Numbered from the stretch's first letter, positions 8,248 to 16,351 are shown. The stretch is DNA of 51,838 bases from Halarchaeum rubridurum (GCF_014647115.1 NZ_BMOO01000008.1:1-51838); one strand, 5' to 3'. Numbers and translations are program-made. The notes: generated by a model from the letters alone, not told the origin.

Positions 8248-8756
8248 ACCTCGAAGACGGAATCGACGAGCCGGAGGAAGCGGTCGATGAACCGGTCGCT
8301 GACCGACGGGGCCACGGTTTCGAGGACGCGGACAGTCTCCTCCGGTTGGACGAGAACGAGCGTAACGCGATTCCGACTATCTCGTTCCTTCCGAACGATA
8401 TCGTGCGTCGTGAGGTGGTCGAGATGATGTTCGAGCGTGCTACGCGCGATATCGATCTCGTCGGCGACAGTCGCCGGCGCGCTCGGCCCACTCTCAAGGA
8501 GGACGAGAAGCACGTCGCGGACCGTCTCGCGGCGCGCAAGCGCGAATGCCGCACGATCCCACGAGGGACAGTCAATCGGATAGTAATGCGTGCGGCCGTA
8601 GAACTCCATACGATCGAGATCACCGTCGCGAACGAGCCGGTGGAGGTGATACTGCGTCTGTCCGGTTGCGAGGTCAAGTGCCTCCTGCAGGCCCGAAAAG
8701 TGAACCCCAGGGTGATCTGTGACGTACGACGTGAGACGGGCGCGCTGATCAGTCAC
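8244..8756 (-). CDS. Winged-helix regulator with two HTH domains
   Basis: 170 aa, GTG start. Two ArsR/MarR-like winged helices are visible: residues about 10-60 (VHFSGLQEALDLATGQTQYH, then LVRDGDLDRM and a FYGRTHYYP wing) and about 80-135 (ATVADEIDIARSTLEHHLDH, then HDIVRKERDSRNRVTLVL). This double-wHTH plan is common in haloarchaeal regulators of envelope and metal genes. It lies 28 nt downstream of the DUF7521-like gene and overlaps the broken membrane gene, so the three formed an operon. No Cys or His cluster marks a metal sensor site. Confidence 0.7.
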   Translation of the reverse strand: MTDQRARLTSYVTDHPGVHFSGLQEALDLATGQTQYHLHRLVRDGDLDRMEFYGRTHYYPIDCPSWDRAAFALARRETVRDVLLVLLESGPSAPATVADEIDIARSTLEHHLDHLTTHDIVRKERDSRNRVTLVLVQPEETVRVLETVAPSVSDRFIDRFLRLVDSVFEV

Positions 8757-8784
8757 AGCGAATCACCCGACAGACCCTCCATCA

Positions 8785-9147
8785 CTACTCCTCCCTTCGG
8801 GACTCGGATACTAATGTCGTCTCATCGTCGCCCGCCGCTCGCTCGATCGTGCGCGCATAGTAGACTGCAGCGAGGACGAGTGCCGACTGGACGAGAACGA
8901 GTGCGTGCTCGACGAGATGATGCGTTTGCTCAGTCACCATCCCCAGCACCTGCAGGACCGCAATGAGCGAGTAGCCGAAGAGCGCACCGAACGACGCGAC
9001 GAGCAGGAGTACGGAGCGGGTACGTCGACGGGTGTACGCGGCCAGCGAGAGCACGAAGAGAAGCGTGGCTAGGCCGAGCGAGCCGATGAGCAGGCCGTCA
9101 AGGACTGGTGTCGCAGCAGTCGTGGTTGGGGCGAGGTCAGGATGCAT
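8785..9147 (-). CDS. Small membrane protein (DUF7521-like)
   Basis: 120 aa from ATG 9147; a TTG at 9165 is in frame but less likely. Three to four hydrophobic helices (GLLIGSLGLATLLFVLSLAAY, SVLLLVASFGALFGYSLIAV and a third after LVEHALVL) with a charged cytoplasmic tail. This looks like the DUF7521 family, which in haloarchaea is usually paired with a wHTH regulator exactly as here. The role of the pair is unknown to me; membrane-linked control of the regulator is a reasonable guess only. Confidence 0.6.
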   Translation of the reverse strand: MHPDLAPTTTAATPVLDGLLIGSLGLATLLFVLSLAAYTRRRTRSVLLLVASFGALFGYSLIAVLQVLGMVTEQTHHLVEHALVLVQSALVLAAVYYARTIERAAGDDETTLVSESRREE

Positions 9148-9173
9148 GGTAGGAAAGAGCGACAACGCGTTCG

Positions 9174-10223
9174 TCAGTCGAGTGGGTCTTTGAGGTTACC
9201 CATGACGGTTTCGAGGGCGTCCGTCGCGGTGAGGAGGCCGACGACCTCCCCGTCACGGAGGACGAGTGCAATTTCTTGGTCTTCGGCCTGGAATTGGTCG
9301 AAGGCGTCGCTGACGCTCGTGTCGGCGGCGAGCGTCATGGGTGGTGCCGCAATCTCCTCAAACGACGTCGTCCCCTCCGTGAGCCCTTCGTAGTGTTCGA
9401 TGAGAGACGGCGAGTAGACGATGCCGTGAAAGTCCGTCAGATCCTCGCCGACAAGCGGGAAGCGCGTGTGTGGGCTGTTCCGGATGCGCTCGAGGTTCTC
9501 CTCAACGGACGCCGAGACGGATATTGCGATAATGTCGTCAGCAGGGACCATGATCTCGCTGATCTCGAGTTCGTCCGCGTCGAGTGCGTTCATCACTTCT
9601 TCGCGACGCTCCTCGGGGAGTTCGCCACGGGAGAGGAGGGAGTCGAGACGGTTGCGGAGGTCGGCGCGTGACTCGAGGACGTCCTCCTCGGTCTCCAGCC
9701 ATGCGCCCGTCATCTCGACGCCGAAGAGCTTCAGCGTCCCCTTCGCGACCCCATCGCCGAGCGTGATGAGCGGGGAGATGAGCCAGTTGAACCAGTAGAG
9801 CGGTGCGGCCCCGTATCGACAGACAGTTCGGGAGCGCTCGACGCCGAGATACGTCGGCGTCTGCTCGCCGTGCGTGAGATGCAGGAGGTTGATGAGACCG
9901 AACGCGAGGATCGCACCGGCCCCAATCGAGGCGAGACCCGTCCCGGCAAAGTACGGCTCGAAGAGCGCGGCGAGGGCGGGCTCAGCGACAATCCCGACAG
10001 CGATGCTCGAAGCGGTAATCCCGACCTGGCACGTCGTCAGATAGATCTCGAGGTTGTTCGTCATCTCCCACGCTCGTTCGAGCGCGGGGTTTCCGCCAAT
10101 AAACTCCGCCTTGCTAAACTGACGGGCACGCGTTAACGCGAACTCAATCGCGACGAAGAAGCCATTCGCCAGGATGAGTCCTAATCCCGCGAGTAGCCGA
10201 AGGCTAACCTCCAGCGGTGTCAT
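9174..10223 (-). CDS. CNNM/CorB-type membrane protein with CBS pair (hemolysin-like)
   Basis: 349 aa from ATG 10223 (GTG 10229 possible). The N-terminal DUF21 membrane domain spans about residues 1-180, with the small-residue helix LLAGLGLILANGFFVAIEFAL and LEIYLTTCQVGITASSIAVG. A tandem CBS pair follows (EISEIMVPADDIIAISVSAS to the end, with HTRFPLVGED and DGEVVGLLTATDALETVMG). Members export or regulate Mg2+ or Na+. The usual acidic C-terminal CorC-HlyC domain is absent, and the typical haloarchaeal partner CNNM gene is not adjacent, so this is a short, stand-alone version. It has no clear operon link. Confidence 0.8.
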   Translation of the reverse strand: MTPLEVSLRLLAGLGLILANGFFVAIEFALTRARQFSKAEFIGGNPALERAWEMTNNLEIYLTTCQVGITASSIAVGIVAEPALAALFEPYFAGTGLASIGAGAILAFGLINLLHLTHGEQTPTYLGVERSRTVCRYGAAPLYWFNWLISPLITLGDGVAKGTLKLFGVEMTGAWLETEEDVLESRADLRNRLDSLLSRGELPEERREEVMNALDADELEISEIMVPADDIIAISVSASVEENLERIRNSPHTRFPLVGEDLTDFHGIVYSPSLIEHYEGLTEGTTSFEEIAAPPMTLAADTSVSDAFDQFQAEDQEIALVLRDGEVVGLLTATDALETVMGNLKDPLD

Positions 10224-10510
10224 ATCCACGTTCTACCAAGGGGTGAGGTAAATATCCCGATGGTTGAGGATAATAGATTTGGGGTGGCACGCCTGGCGTA
10301 AACACCGGGGCTTCCCGCACCGCAAGGTTGGGTGGCGGGTTCTGGAAGGTCAGATATTATGTGGGAACAACAGGAGCGGTGTCGGAAGAAGTGGTTGACC
10401 GTATAGCCGATTTACCTATCGTTCAGTGCAGACGAGCTACCCAGTATCCGTTCCACCACTGTCTGTAGCCAATAAATGAACATTTACCAAGGTAACAGAT
10501 GAGTAGGTCT
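10224..10510. repeat. Gap holding an IS200/IS605 right-end remnant
   Basis: Around 10305-10335 the string GGCTTCCCGCACCGCAAGG followed by TTGGG closely matches GGCTTCCCGTACCGCAGG, TTGGG at 14060-14083, the right end of an IS605-type fragment. No transposase frame accompanies it, so this is a scar. The rest of the gap shows no gene. Confidence 0.5.
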
Positions 10511-10513
10511 CAT

Positions 10514-10590
10514 GCACAGATCATCACGTCCGGCGTCGCCCGGCACCAGATGTGAGCCGCCCAGTACTGGACGTTCACCGAGCGGCGACA
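10514..10590 (+). pseudogene. ilvB: ilvB fragment (acetolactate synthase large subunit)
   Basis: A 77-bp stretch translates as AQIITSGVARHQM, stop (TGA), AAQYWTFTERR. It matches the conserved IlvB segment around the ThDP-binding region, normally (A)QIITSGVGQHQMWAAQ, with the Trp codon mutated to TGA. It is fused directly to the ilvN remnant, so a deletion removed the end of ilvB and the start of ilvN. Acetolactate synthase catalyses the first step of branched-chain amino acid synthesis. Non-functional. Confidence 0.6.
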
Positions 10591-11015
10591 TACGGTGCTG
10601 TCGGCGCTCATCGAGGACGACCCCGGTGTGCTCTCACGCAGGGTTGTTCTCCCGCCGGCATTTCAATATCGAGAGCCTTACCGTCGGACCAACGACCGTC
10701 GAGAATCACTCGCGGATCACAATGGTTATCGAGGAGTCCGAACCCAGGATCGACCAAGCGGACAAACAACTCGCCAAGCTCAAGCTGGTAATCGCCGTCG
10801 GTGAACCTGACAACGCCGTGCGGACCGAACTCGCCCTCCTGTAAGTCGAAGGAGACGGCCCCGACAAGGTCCACGCTGTCACCGAGATGTATGACGGACA
10901 GACGCTTGACGCCGACCCGGAGACCATCACAGTTCAGCTCACCGGCGACGAACAGGAGATCGACGACGCGATTGACGGGTTCCACAGTTCGGTATCATCG
11001 AAATCGCGCGGATAG
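10591..11015 (+). pseudogene. ilvN: ilvN remnant (acetolactate synthase regulatory subunit)
   Basis: Recognisable in pieces over three frames: TVLSALIEDDPGVLSR, then after a frame change GLFSRRHFNIESLTVGPTTV, SRITMVIEESEPRIDQADKQ and LAKLKLVIAVGEPDNAVRTE. A TAA follows LALL. VEGDGPDKVHAVTEMYDGQT and PETITVQLTGDEQEIDDAID come next, and IIEIARIG closes. These are the ACT-domain and C-terminal motifs of IlvN in the right order. At least two frameshifts and one stop make it a clear pseudogene. Its neighbours are ilvB and ilvC debris, so an ilvBNC operon decayed here. Confidence 0.8.
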
Positions 11016-11134
11016 GCTACACCGTATTAGCACACGGCGATCAACCGTCCGTCCTGGACGAGAAGCCGGGCACCGCAAACGAACTGTCCCAACCGCCGAA
11101 CGCATCATAATAGACACAGTCTAGCGGACGAAAG

Positions 11135-11335
11135 CCTGAACACGACGGTATACTACGACGACGCGGACCGATCCTACATCGGGATATGACCGTAGCCGTC
11201 TTCGGCTATGGCAGTCAGGGCTACGTCCACTCGCAGAATCTCGACAAATACGGAGCGACGTAATCGTCGGCCTGCGCGAGGTTCGTTCTCCGGCCGGAGA
11301 GACGCTTTTGGCAAGAGCTACAGCTGGATATCTCT
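11135..11335 (+). pseudogene. ilvC: ilvC 5' fragment (ketol-acid reductoisomerase)
   Basis: TVYYDDADRSYI, then after a frame break MTVAVFGYGSQGYVHSQNLD and VIVGLRE match the N-terminus of IlvC, including the Rossmann motif GYGSQGxxHxQNL that binds NADPH. Stops and shifts interrupt it, and homology ends near 11335 where the convergent Lrp gene begins. Over 85 percent of the usual gene is absent. Together with ilvB and ilvN this is the collapsed remains of one operon. Confidence 0.7.
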
Positions 11336-11346
11336 GAATACACCTC

Positions 11347-11801
11347 TTACTCGACGTCGAGCTCGAACTGTTCGTTCTCAGCGGCGGCATTCAGGACGAC
11401 ACTCGTTGAGGATTCCTTAATATCGGCGTCGCCGAGGAGTTCCTTGATGAGGACGTTCATATCGTCGGTATCACGGAATTTGCCGACCGCGATAACGTCG
11501 TAGTCGCCCGTGACCTCGTAGACGGACACCATCTGTTTGTGCGCGCTGAGCCGGTCTGCGAGATCGGGCAATGAGCCGCCTTCGGCCTTGAGCTGGAGGG
11601 TGGTAGTGACATCATAGCCGAGTTTGCCGTAGTCGACGATTGGGGAGTAGCCCGGATGAAACCAGCATCCTCGAGATCATGGAGATGGTTCGAAACCGTC
11701 GTCACAGATACATCGAGTTCTTCGGCGAGGCGCCGCAGACTCGCACGCCCGTCCCCGAGAAGGGCGTTGACCAACTGTGTATCGAAGTTCTCGTAGGCCA
11801 T
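11347..11801 (-). pseudogene. Lrp/AsnC-family regulator, one frameshift
   Basis: The N-terminal HTH is intact ([40 protein letters not shown]). The frame shifts at a CGGG run near 11656, where one G would restore [20 protein letters not shown]. The RAM/ligand domain then continues in the other frame ([36 protein letters not shown]) to the normal end. Full length would be about 151 aa, the family norm. A single-base loss near the middle could be a true mutation or a sequencing error. The ATG overlaps the stop of the ParA-partner gene by one base (TGATG), so it is translated from the partition operon. Confidence 0.75.
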
Positions 11802-12373
11802 CAGTATCGCTCCTCCATAGCCTCGACGTAGTCATCAAGGTCGTCTTGGTCGAGGCCAGCGCGAAGAACGGCCTCAAGGAAGTGTTTGTGCTTCTCAATC
11901 TCGGGTTCGTCGTCCATGATCCGCTGTGCGTTCATCCGCTTATAGCGCTGGTTCAACTCCTCTTGGAACTCGTCGGTGAGATAGATTGGATACTTCGTCC
12001 GCGTACTGCGCGTGCTCGTCGGGTCAGGGTCTGGACCGGGGGTACTTGTCTCACTCGTGGCTCCCATACTCTCCGTACTACCCGTGTCGCCCGTATTGTC
12101 TGCACTACCCGTGTCACCCGCGTTATCGGTACTACCCGTAGTGTCCGAGTCGTTCGAAGGCTCAGAAGCGCTTGAGTCATCTAAAGGACCAGTATCACCT
12201 GCATCACCCGTAGAACCCGTATCACCCGAGTTATTTGAGTCACTTGTGTCGCCTGTACTCTCCGTATCAGACGAGTTGTCTACCGATTCGTCGGGGCGTT
12301 TCCCGACACGGCCGCTAAGCGCGTTGCCGAGTTGGTCGTTGAACGCGTCGTCGTTCGAGTCGTCGTCAGTCAT
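11801..12373 (-). CDS. ParA partner, DNA-binding with long disordered linker
   Basis: 190 aa, ATG overlapping the parA stop (ATGA), so it is translationally coupled to parA. The N-terminus (1-25) and C-terminus (about 115-190) flank a low-complexity linker of Gly, Asp, Thr, Ser and Asn in which GDTGS-type units recur about eight times. The C-terminal block ([20 protein letters not shown], then [20 protein letters not shown]) looks like a short ribbon-helix or HTH-like DNA-binding domain. Position after parA suggests the centromere-binding adaptor (ParB-like role), although it lacks a canonical ParB fold. The repeats are at protein level; codon use varies. Confidence 0.6.
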   Translation of the reverse strand: MTDDDSNDDAFNDQLGNALSGRVGKRPDESVDNSSDTESTGDTSDSNNSGDTGSTGDAGDTGPLDDSSASEPSNDSDTTGSTDNAGDTGSADNTGDTGSTESMGATSETSTPGPDPDPTSTRSTRTKYPIYLTDEFQEELNQRYKRMNAQRIMDDEPEIEKHKHFLEAVLRAGLDQDDLDDYVEAMEERY

Positions 12374-13161
12374 GCGAAGTATTCCTCCATGGTGCTGGCG
12401 AGCCGGTCATATATCTCACACACTTCAGCTGTTTTCTGCTCACGATGGCGGTTCTCCGGTTCATAGGTGTAAAGGCTCCCCTCCTGTTCGAATGCACCCC
12501 CAATCGCGACAGTCTCAGGGACAACAAACGTGTTCTCCTCACCGAGATACTGGTGGAACCACTCAAGGCGGTCCTCGCTGATGTTGTTCCGGCTCACCGC
12601 GTTGACGACTGCACCAAGAATACCGATCGAGGTCTGGAATTCGCGTTCGAGTTGATCGATTTCCTGGGTAAGGAGATTCATCGAGAACGTCGCAATCGGG
12701 TCGGCACGTGAGACGAAGAGGACGTTCTGCGCAGCCAAGAGGGCACCGTCCGCGAGCGGCCCCATGTTCGGCGGAGAGTCAATCAAGAGGTAGTCATAGT
12801 CGTGGGCGATACGGTCCAGGATCATGTCGAGGCGTTCTTGGGTACGGCTGAGCGACCAGAGTTCGCGTTCAAGCTGGAAGTTACTCCCGTGTGCTGGGAG
12901 GACGTCGAACTCGTCGTGAGAGACGATGAGGTCGTTCACTTCGTCGAACCGATCGATGTCGGTCATGACGTCGTAGAGCGACCGGTCTTCACTCACGTAG
13001 TACTCGCGGAGGCCAAGAGATATCGTGATGAACCCCTGCGGGTCGGCGTCGACGACGAGGACGTCGTGGCCAGCGTCCGCGAGTGCGCCACCCAGATTGA
13101 TTGTGGTGGTGCTCTTCCCGACGCCACCCTTCTGCATTGAGACGGAGAGCCGATTGGTCAT
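12370..13161 (-). CDS. parA: ParA-family partition ATPase
   Basis: 263 aa from ATG 13161. Deviant Walker A KGGVGKSTTT (residues 11-20), switch I-like DADPQG, Walker B YLLIDSPPNMG, and the NAVSRNN region are all present. This is the MipZ/ParA Walker-type ATPase that positions plasmid copies on the nucleoid. Length matches type Ib/haloarchaeal plasmid ParAs without an N-terminal HTH. Upstream starts in the same frame (to 13692) run through the repeat region and are rejected. It is followed by an overlapping partner gene and then an Lrp gene. The repeats at 13181-13400 are the likely parS and autoregulatory sites. Confidence 0.85.
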   Translation of the reverse strand: MTNRLSVSMQKGGVGKSTTTINLGGALADAGHDVLVVDADPQGFITISLGLREYYVSEDRSLYDVMTDIDRFDEVNDLIVSHDEFDVLPAHGSNFQLERELWSLSRTQERLDMILDRIAHDYDYLLIDSPPNMGPLADGALLAAQNVLFVSRADPIATFSMNLLTQEIDQLEREFQTSIGILGAVVNAVSRNNISEDRLEWFHQYLGEENTFVVPETVAIGGAFEQEGSLYTYEPENRHREQKTAEVCEIYDRLASTMEEYFA

Positions 13162-13180
13162 ACGTCCTCCCTCCAGAGCG

Positions 13181-13400
13181 CGTATCGTACGCATCGTACA
13201 GGTTCGATAGGTGATGAGCGCATACCGGGATATTGCGTGGAACTCGTATAAATCTATGTCTCTCGTAGAACTCGTGTGATACAGGATACGCGTAGAGTAT
13301 CTGTTAGAGAGTCCGTATCGAGAGGTTTTAGGAAAGGTAGTGTATTTCTCAGAACCCGTATCGTACGAGTGGTTCGGTCGTACGATGTGTACGATACGGG
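13181..13400. promoter_or_regulatory. Centromere-like (parS) repeat region upstream of parA
   Basis: The decamer CGTATCGTAC occurs at 13181-13190 and 13357-13366, and its reverse complement GTACGATACG at 13389-13398. The last two are arms of a perfect 12-bp inverted repeat (CCCGTATCGTAC 13355-13366 and GTACGATACGGG 13389-13400). A further TCGTACGATG lies between the arms near 13379. Spaced palindromic copies directly before parA are typical of a partition site that also represses parA. Confidence 0.55.
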
Positions 13401-13439
13401 TGACTCGTGATACACATACGAGGATTGGAAGACAGGGTG

Positions 13440-13478
13440 TTAACCAACAAACAAAGAGGTGGAGAAAGTGTTGGTTAA
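13440..13478. promoter_or_regulatory. TTAACCAACA inverted repeat, copy 1
   Basis: Perfect 10-bp arms TTAACCAACA (13440-13449) and TGTTGGTTAA (13469-13478) with a 19-nt spacer. It lies between parA (279 nt upstream of its ATG) and the MNT gene (112 nt upstream of its ATG), and may control either. Same element as at 21298, 23691, 25064 and 42083. Confidence 0.6.
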
Positions 13479-13589
13479 TATTTCGCGGAACGAGGCAGAG
13501 GTTGACGGTAGCAGTCGACGAGAAACTACCGACATCACGACTACTCGTTAGGGCAAGATGCAAGTGAAAATCAACCATCTGGTTGGAAA

Positions 13590-14030
13590 ATGGCGCATCA
13601 AAGTGAGCCGGCTGTCGAAGGCGTGGATCTTGCGGGGATGCGGAAGTACCTCGCCGAGACAGACGTTGATTTTGCGATTCTGTTCGGCTCACACGCCCGA
13701 GGGACGGCAGACGAATCCTCGGATGTCGACATTGCGCTCCGGTTTCCAGAAGACCTGAACGAGCACGATCGGTTCCACCTTCGAAATCGAATCGACGCCG
13801 AGCGCCAAGAGTATGCCGCGAAGTTCGTCGACGTGAGCGATATCGAATCGCTCCCGAATCACGTCGCGTATGCGGCGCTCCGAGACGGGATACTCCTCGC
13901 TGGAGACGAAGACACTCTCGAGACGTACAAAGAGGGAGAGTTAAAGCCGAGTACGAGGCAGGAACCGATGAGCGTGGGCGTGAGCGTCAAGAGTTCATTA
14001 ACTGACTCGCTCAGGGAAACGTCTAGGTGA
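13590..14030 (+). pseudogene. Minimal nucleotidyltransferase (MNT), C-terminus frameshifted
   Basis: The catalytic domain is intact: FAILFGSHARGTADESSDVD carries the GSxARG and DxD motifs of the polymerase-beta-like MNT family, and ALRFPEDLNEHDRFHLR follows. After residue about 113 the frame shifts. In the +2 frame AEYEAGTDERGRERQEFIN, stop, LAQGNV reads as the normal charged MNT tail, while the frame in use gives an unrelated tail. MNT proteins usually act with a HEPN partner as a toxin-antitoxin pair (MntA transfers nucleotides to HepT). No HEPN gene follows; an IS605 fragment sits directly downstream instead. The partner may have been lost on IS insertion. The protein may still fold, as only the tail is affected. 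Confidence 0.65.
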
Positions 14031-14089
14031 CATCCTCCTCGCCGTTCACGGCGAGGCTTCCCGTACCGCAGGTTGGGATATTTGCCGGT

Positions 14090-14519
14090 CTACGACACGA
14101 CCTGTTCTCTCGTTCGAAACGTCCCGCTCTCGCGGTCGAACAGGTATGTCGATGGCTGTGTCGTTCGAAAGGCGCTCCGCGCCTTTCGTGATGTCGTCAG
14201 AACGCGAAGCGTTCTGGCTGCTAACCAGAAGTCTTCGACTTCTGGTGATGACGAGAGACCTCTGGTCTCTCGAACCACCACACAGCCGTTACTCCTATCC
14301 TCACCGTGAGAACTCGGAGTTATCTTCTGGCGCATGTTCTCCGCCCCGTTGCAATCCGCGTTCCCGACTAACCCACACGACGAACACACGTACAAGCCAC
14401 GGTGCTTGCGGTTCGATTTCGTGTCGTCGCCACACTTCGAGCAGGTCTTCGAGGTATCCCACTCGTTCTCCTTCAGCACCTCAACGCCACGTATCTCACC
14501 TTTGTAGTCGAGGTACTGG
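14090..14519 (-). pseudogene. tnpB: TnpB C-terminal fragment (zinc ribbon and tail)
   Basis: About 143 codons. YLDYKGEIRGVEVLKENEWD and TSKTCSKCGDDTKSNRKHRG lead into VCSSCGLVGNADCNGAENM, the four-cysteine zinc ribbon plus the third RuvC-type Asp region of TnpB. The N-terminal two thirds with the first two catalytic acids is gone, so no nuclease activity is expected. The last 60 codons (14160-14275) are made of consecutive DNA palindromes, annotated separately. Confidence 0.7.
14166..14271 (-). ncRNA. Tandem hairpin array at the tnpB 3' end (omega-RNA-like candidate)
   Basis: Four perfect hairpins in 106 bp: 14166-14188 (CGAAAGGCG arm), 14199-14217 (CAGAACGC arm), 14224-14246 (ACCAGAAGT arm) and 14253-14271 (GAGAGACC arm), each with a 3-nt loop. 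The 3' part of IS1341-type tnpB genes in haloarchaea produces sense overlapping RNAs, and TnpB uses a 3'-derived guide RNA. The fragment keeps this RNA region while losing most of the protein. Confidence 0.45.
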
Positions 14520-14739
14520 GGCGACGTACACGGACGCCGAGTTGGAGCGCTCCGTCCTCGAACGCTTCCGCGCCCACGACGCCGTCCAGCGCGGCGAGAT
14601 GCACGGCTCGTGGGTCGTCCGCTACGACGGGAGGGTCTACTGGGCCGACCTCCACTACGGGCAGTTCGTAGAGGAAACCTATGTATCGGGTCCGGACCGT
14701 CGAAATCCGATCGATACGACGCCGTACCGACCCGAGTGA
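14520..14739 (+). pseudogene. 3' end of an unidentified gene cut by the IS605 fragment
   Basis: About 72 codons in frame to a TGA at 14737-14739: YTDAELERSVLERFRAHDAV, GEMHGSWVVRYDGRVYWADL, HYGQFVEETYVSG. Composition and codon use are those of a real haloarchaeal gene (GC at third positions), and the acidic amphipathic start is typical. The N-terminus is missing, replaced by the IS605 fragment. I do not recognise the family. It sits just before the mptG-type operon (convergent). Confidence 0.5.
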
Positions 14740-14799
14740 CCGGTCGAGCGGTGGCGACACCGCGTCGGGAAAAGCGACAAGGCGGCGGCCAACGAGCCC

Positions 14800-15780
14800 T
14801 CACCCGAGGGAGCCGCAGTTCTGCGGAGCGACGATTCGGACATCGCCGGCGACACCGGCACGTTCGAGCGCGCGCTCGCCGGCCGCGCGGGCTGCGGCCC
14901 GCTCGTCGGTAGTCGTGACGCCGTACGCGACCGGCCCCCAGGAGGACTGGCCGGCCCCGGTGATCGCGTCGTCCGCCAGCAGGGTGTCGACGAGCGTCGC
15001 AACAGGTGCACGGTAGACGCCGTCCTGTTCGTCGGCGTACCACGTCCCGTTGAGTCGCCCGATCTCCGTCACGGCGTCGCCGAACGCCGCCGCGTCGCCC
15101 GCTTCGATCGCCGGGAGGACACGACGCGTGACGAGGCCGGCGATCCGATCCGAGACGTCCGGGTCGGCGTCGCCGATCGCCGCGCGCATACTCTTTTGCT
15201 CCGCGTCGCCACAGCGACCGGGGTCGGCCGCCGGAACGACGAGCACGAACCGCCACGCCGGCGGGATGGTGTGGCGGGCGACGACTGGCGGGACCGTCCA
15301 CGTCCCGTCCTCCCCGTCCGTCGCCGTCCCCGTGGGTGTGCCGCAGGCCGGCGTCGGGCGGCCGGCGTCGAGGACGAAGCCACCGTTCTCGATAGCCGCG
15401 ACGCCGATGCCGCTCCGGCGACCGCGGCCGAGGGCGGGCGCACACTCCCGGATGCACGGTTGCGCGTCGTACGTGCGGGCGATGGCCGCGGTCATCGCGA
15501 GTACGGTCGCGGTTCCGCTCCCGAGACCGACGTGCCGGGGGAGCGACTCGTTCAGCTCGACGCGCGCGCCGGGGACGCCGAGGTGGTCGACGATCCGCCG
15601 CACGTCTTCCTCGAACGCGCGCGGACAGTCGATCGTCTCCGCCGCCGTCGCCGTAACCGACACGCGGGGCTTGGCGAGCGCGACGCCGAGACTCCCGTAC
15701 AGCCGTTCGTGCTCGGGCGAGAGGTTCAGGAACCCCATGTGGAGTCGCGCGCCCGTGGAGACGGAGACGCTCTCACCCAT
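14800..15780 (-). CDS. mptG: Beta-ribofuranosylaminobenzene 5'-phosphate synthase (MptG)
   Basis: 326 aa. Beta-RFAP synthase joins PRPP and p-aminobenzoate derivatives with CO2 release, the committing step of tetrahydromethanopterin (H4MPT) synthesis. The sequence shows the GHMP-kinase-like architecture of the family: N-terminal STGARLHMGFLNLSPEHERL, the glycine-rich PRHVGLGSGTATVLAMTAAI, RRSGIGVAAIENGGFVLDAG, and late GAGQSSWGPVAYGV. Length is the family norm. ATG 15780 overlaps the DUF447 stop by 8 nt, so it is the last gene of a four-gene operon. Base composition is clearly above the plasmid average, as for the whole operon. Haloarchaea generally use folate, so a pterin of this type on a plasmid is notable. 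Confidence 0.85.
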   Translation of the reverse strand: MGESVSVSTGARLHMGFLNLSPEHERLYGSLGVALAKPRVSVTATAAETIDCPRAFEEDVRRIVDHLGVPGARVELNESLPRHVGLGSGTATVLAMTAAIARTYDAQPCIRECAPALGRGRRSGIGVAAIENGGFVLDAGRPTPACGTPTGTATDGEDGTWTVPPVVARHTIPPAWRFVLVVPAADPGRCGDAEQKSMRAAIGDADPDVSDRIAGLVTRRVLPAIEAGDAAAFGDAVTEIGRLNGTWYADEQDGVYRAPVATLVDTLLADDAITGAGQSSWGPVAYGVTTTDERAAARAAGERALERAGVAGDVRIVAPQNCGSLG

Positions 15781-16351
15781 CGGACTGTGCCTCCTCGACG
15801 TGCTCGTGCACGCGATCGATGGCGTCGTGCTCCGCCGGGCCGCCACACCGGCGCGCGACCGCAGTCGCGTGGTCCAAGCGACGCCGGAGGACGTCGTCGT
15901 CGTAGGCCTCGACGCCGAGCCGTGACGCCGCGACCGTCGCCTCGACGACGGCCGCGAACCCGCGGTTCGTGAGCGGGACGCGCTCCTCGCCGACCGCGAC
16001 GGCCGTAGGGTGGAGTGCCCACGACGCCCACGGCGTCCCGTCGCGCTTCCCCGCCTCGCGGCGCTCCACGTCGACGCGAACTCGTGCATCGGCGCTCGGG
16101 AGCGCCGACTCGTCGGTTTCGTGCACGCCGAGTGCGGCCTCGACGAAGAGGCGCGCGTCCCGGGTGAAGTGGACGTAGCCGACGCCCGTCCGCTCGAAAT
16201 TGCGGCGCGTCCGCGTGTGGCCCCAGGTCTCCGCGGTGACGACGTCGCCCGCGTGAAGCCCGAGCGCCGCCGCGTTCCACCGCCCGTTCGGGCCCTCCGT
16301 GGTGATGATGCTCTCCGTCACGCCACGCAGCGGAACCGGCCAATCGGTCAT
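15773..16351 (-). CDS. DUF447-family protein, linked to methanopterin-type C1 metabolism
   Basis: 192 aa. VTESIITTEGPNGRWNAAAL and AETWGHTRTRRNFERTGVGY, with VHFTRDARLFVEAALG, match the split-barrel DUF447 family, which has a flavin-reductase-like fold. From memory, members occur in archaea and in the methanopterin gene islands of methylotrophic bacteria; the reaction is unknown. The start (16351) overlaps the CitG-like stop by 4 nt and the end overlaps mptG, so translation is coupled. A role in making or using the pterin cofactor is inferred from that conserved company. Confidence 0.75.
   Translation of the reverse strand: MTDWPVPLRGVTESIITTEGPNGRWNAAALGLHAGDVVTAETWGHTRTRRNFERTGVGYVHFTRDARLFVEAALGVHETDESALPSADARVRVDVERREAGKRDGTPWASWALHPTAVAVGEERVPLTNRGFAAVVEATVAASRLGVEAYDDDVLRRRLDHATAVARRCGGPAEHDAIDRVHEHVEEAQSDG

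Larger units (their letters stand above)
14033..14519 (-). mobile_element. Truncated IS200/IS605 (IS1341-type) element, 3' part
   Basis: Right-end subterminal hairpin (CTCGCCGTTCACGGCGAG near 14042-14059) followed by the conserved CTTCCCGTACCGCAGGTTGG string, then the last third of tnpB reading right to left. No tnpA and no left end. The left boundary lies at the MNT gene tail, and the right boundary is near 14519 where an unrelated truncated gene begins. Confidence 0.65.

Noticed and set aside
12012-12260. Repeated CCCGTGTC-like units considered as a CRISPR array
   Set aside because: Units are irregular and encode the Gly-Asp-Thr linker of the ParA partner; no constant repeat with unique spacers.
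13162-13692. Upstream extension of parA to a start at 13692
   Set aside because: It would translate the palindromic repeat region and precedes the Walker A motif by far more than family members do.
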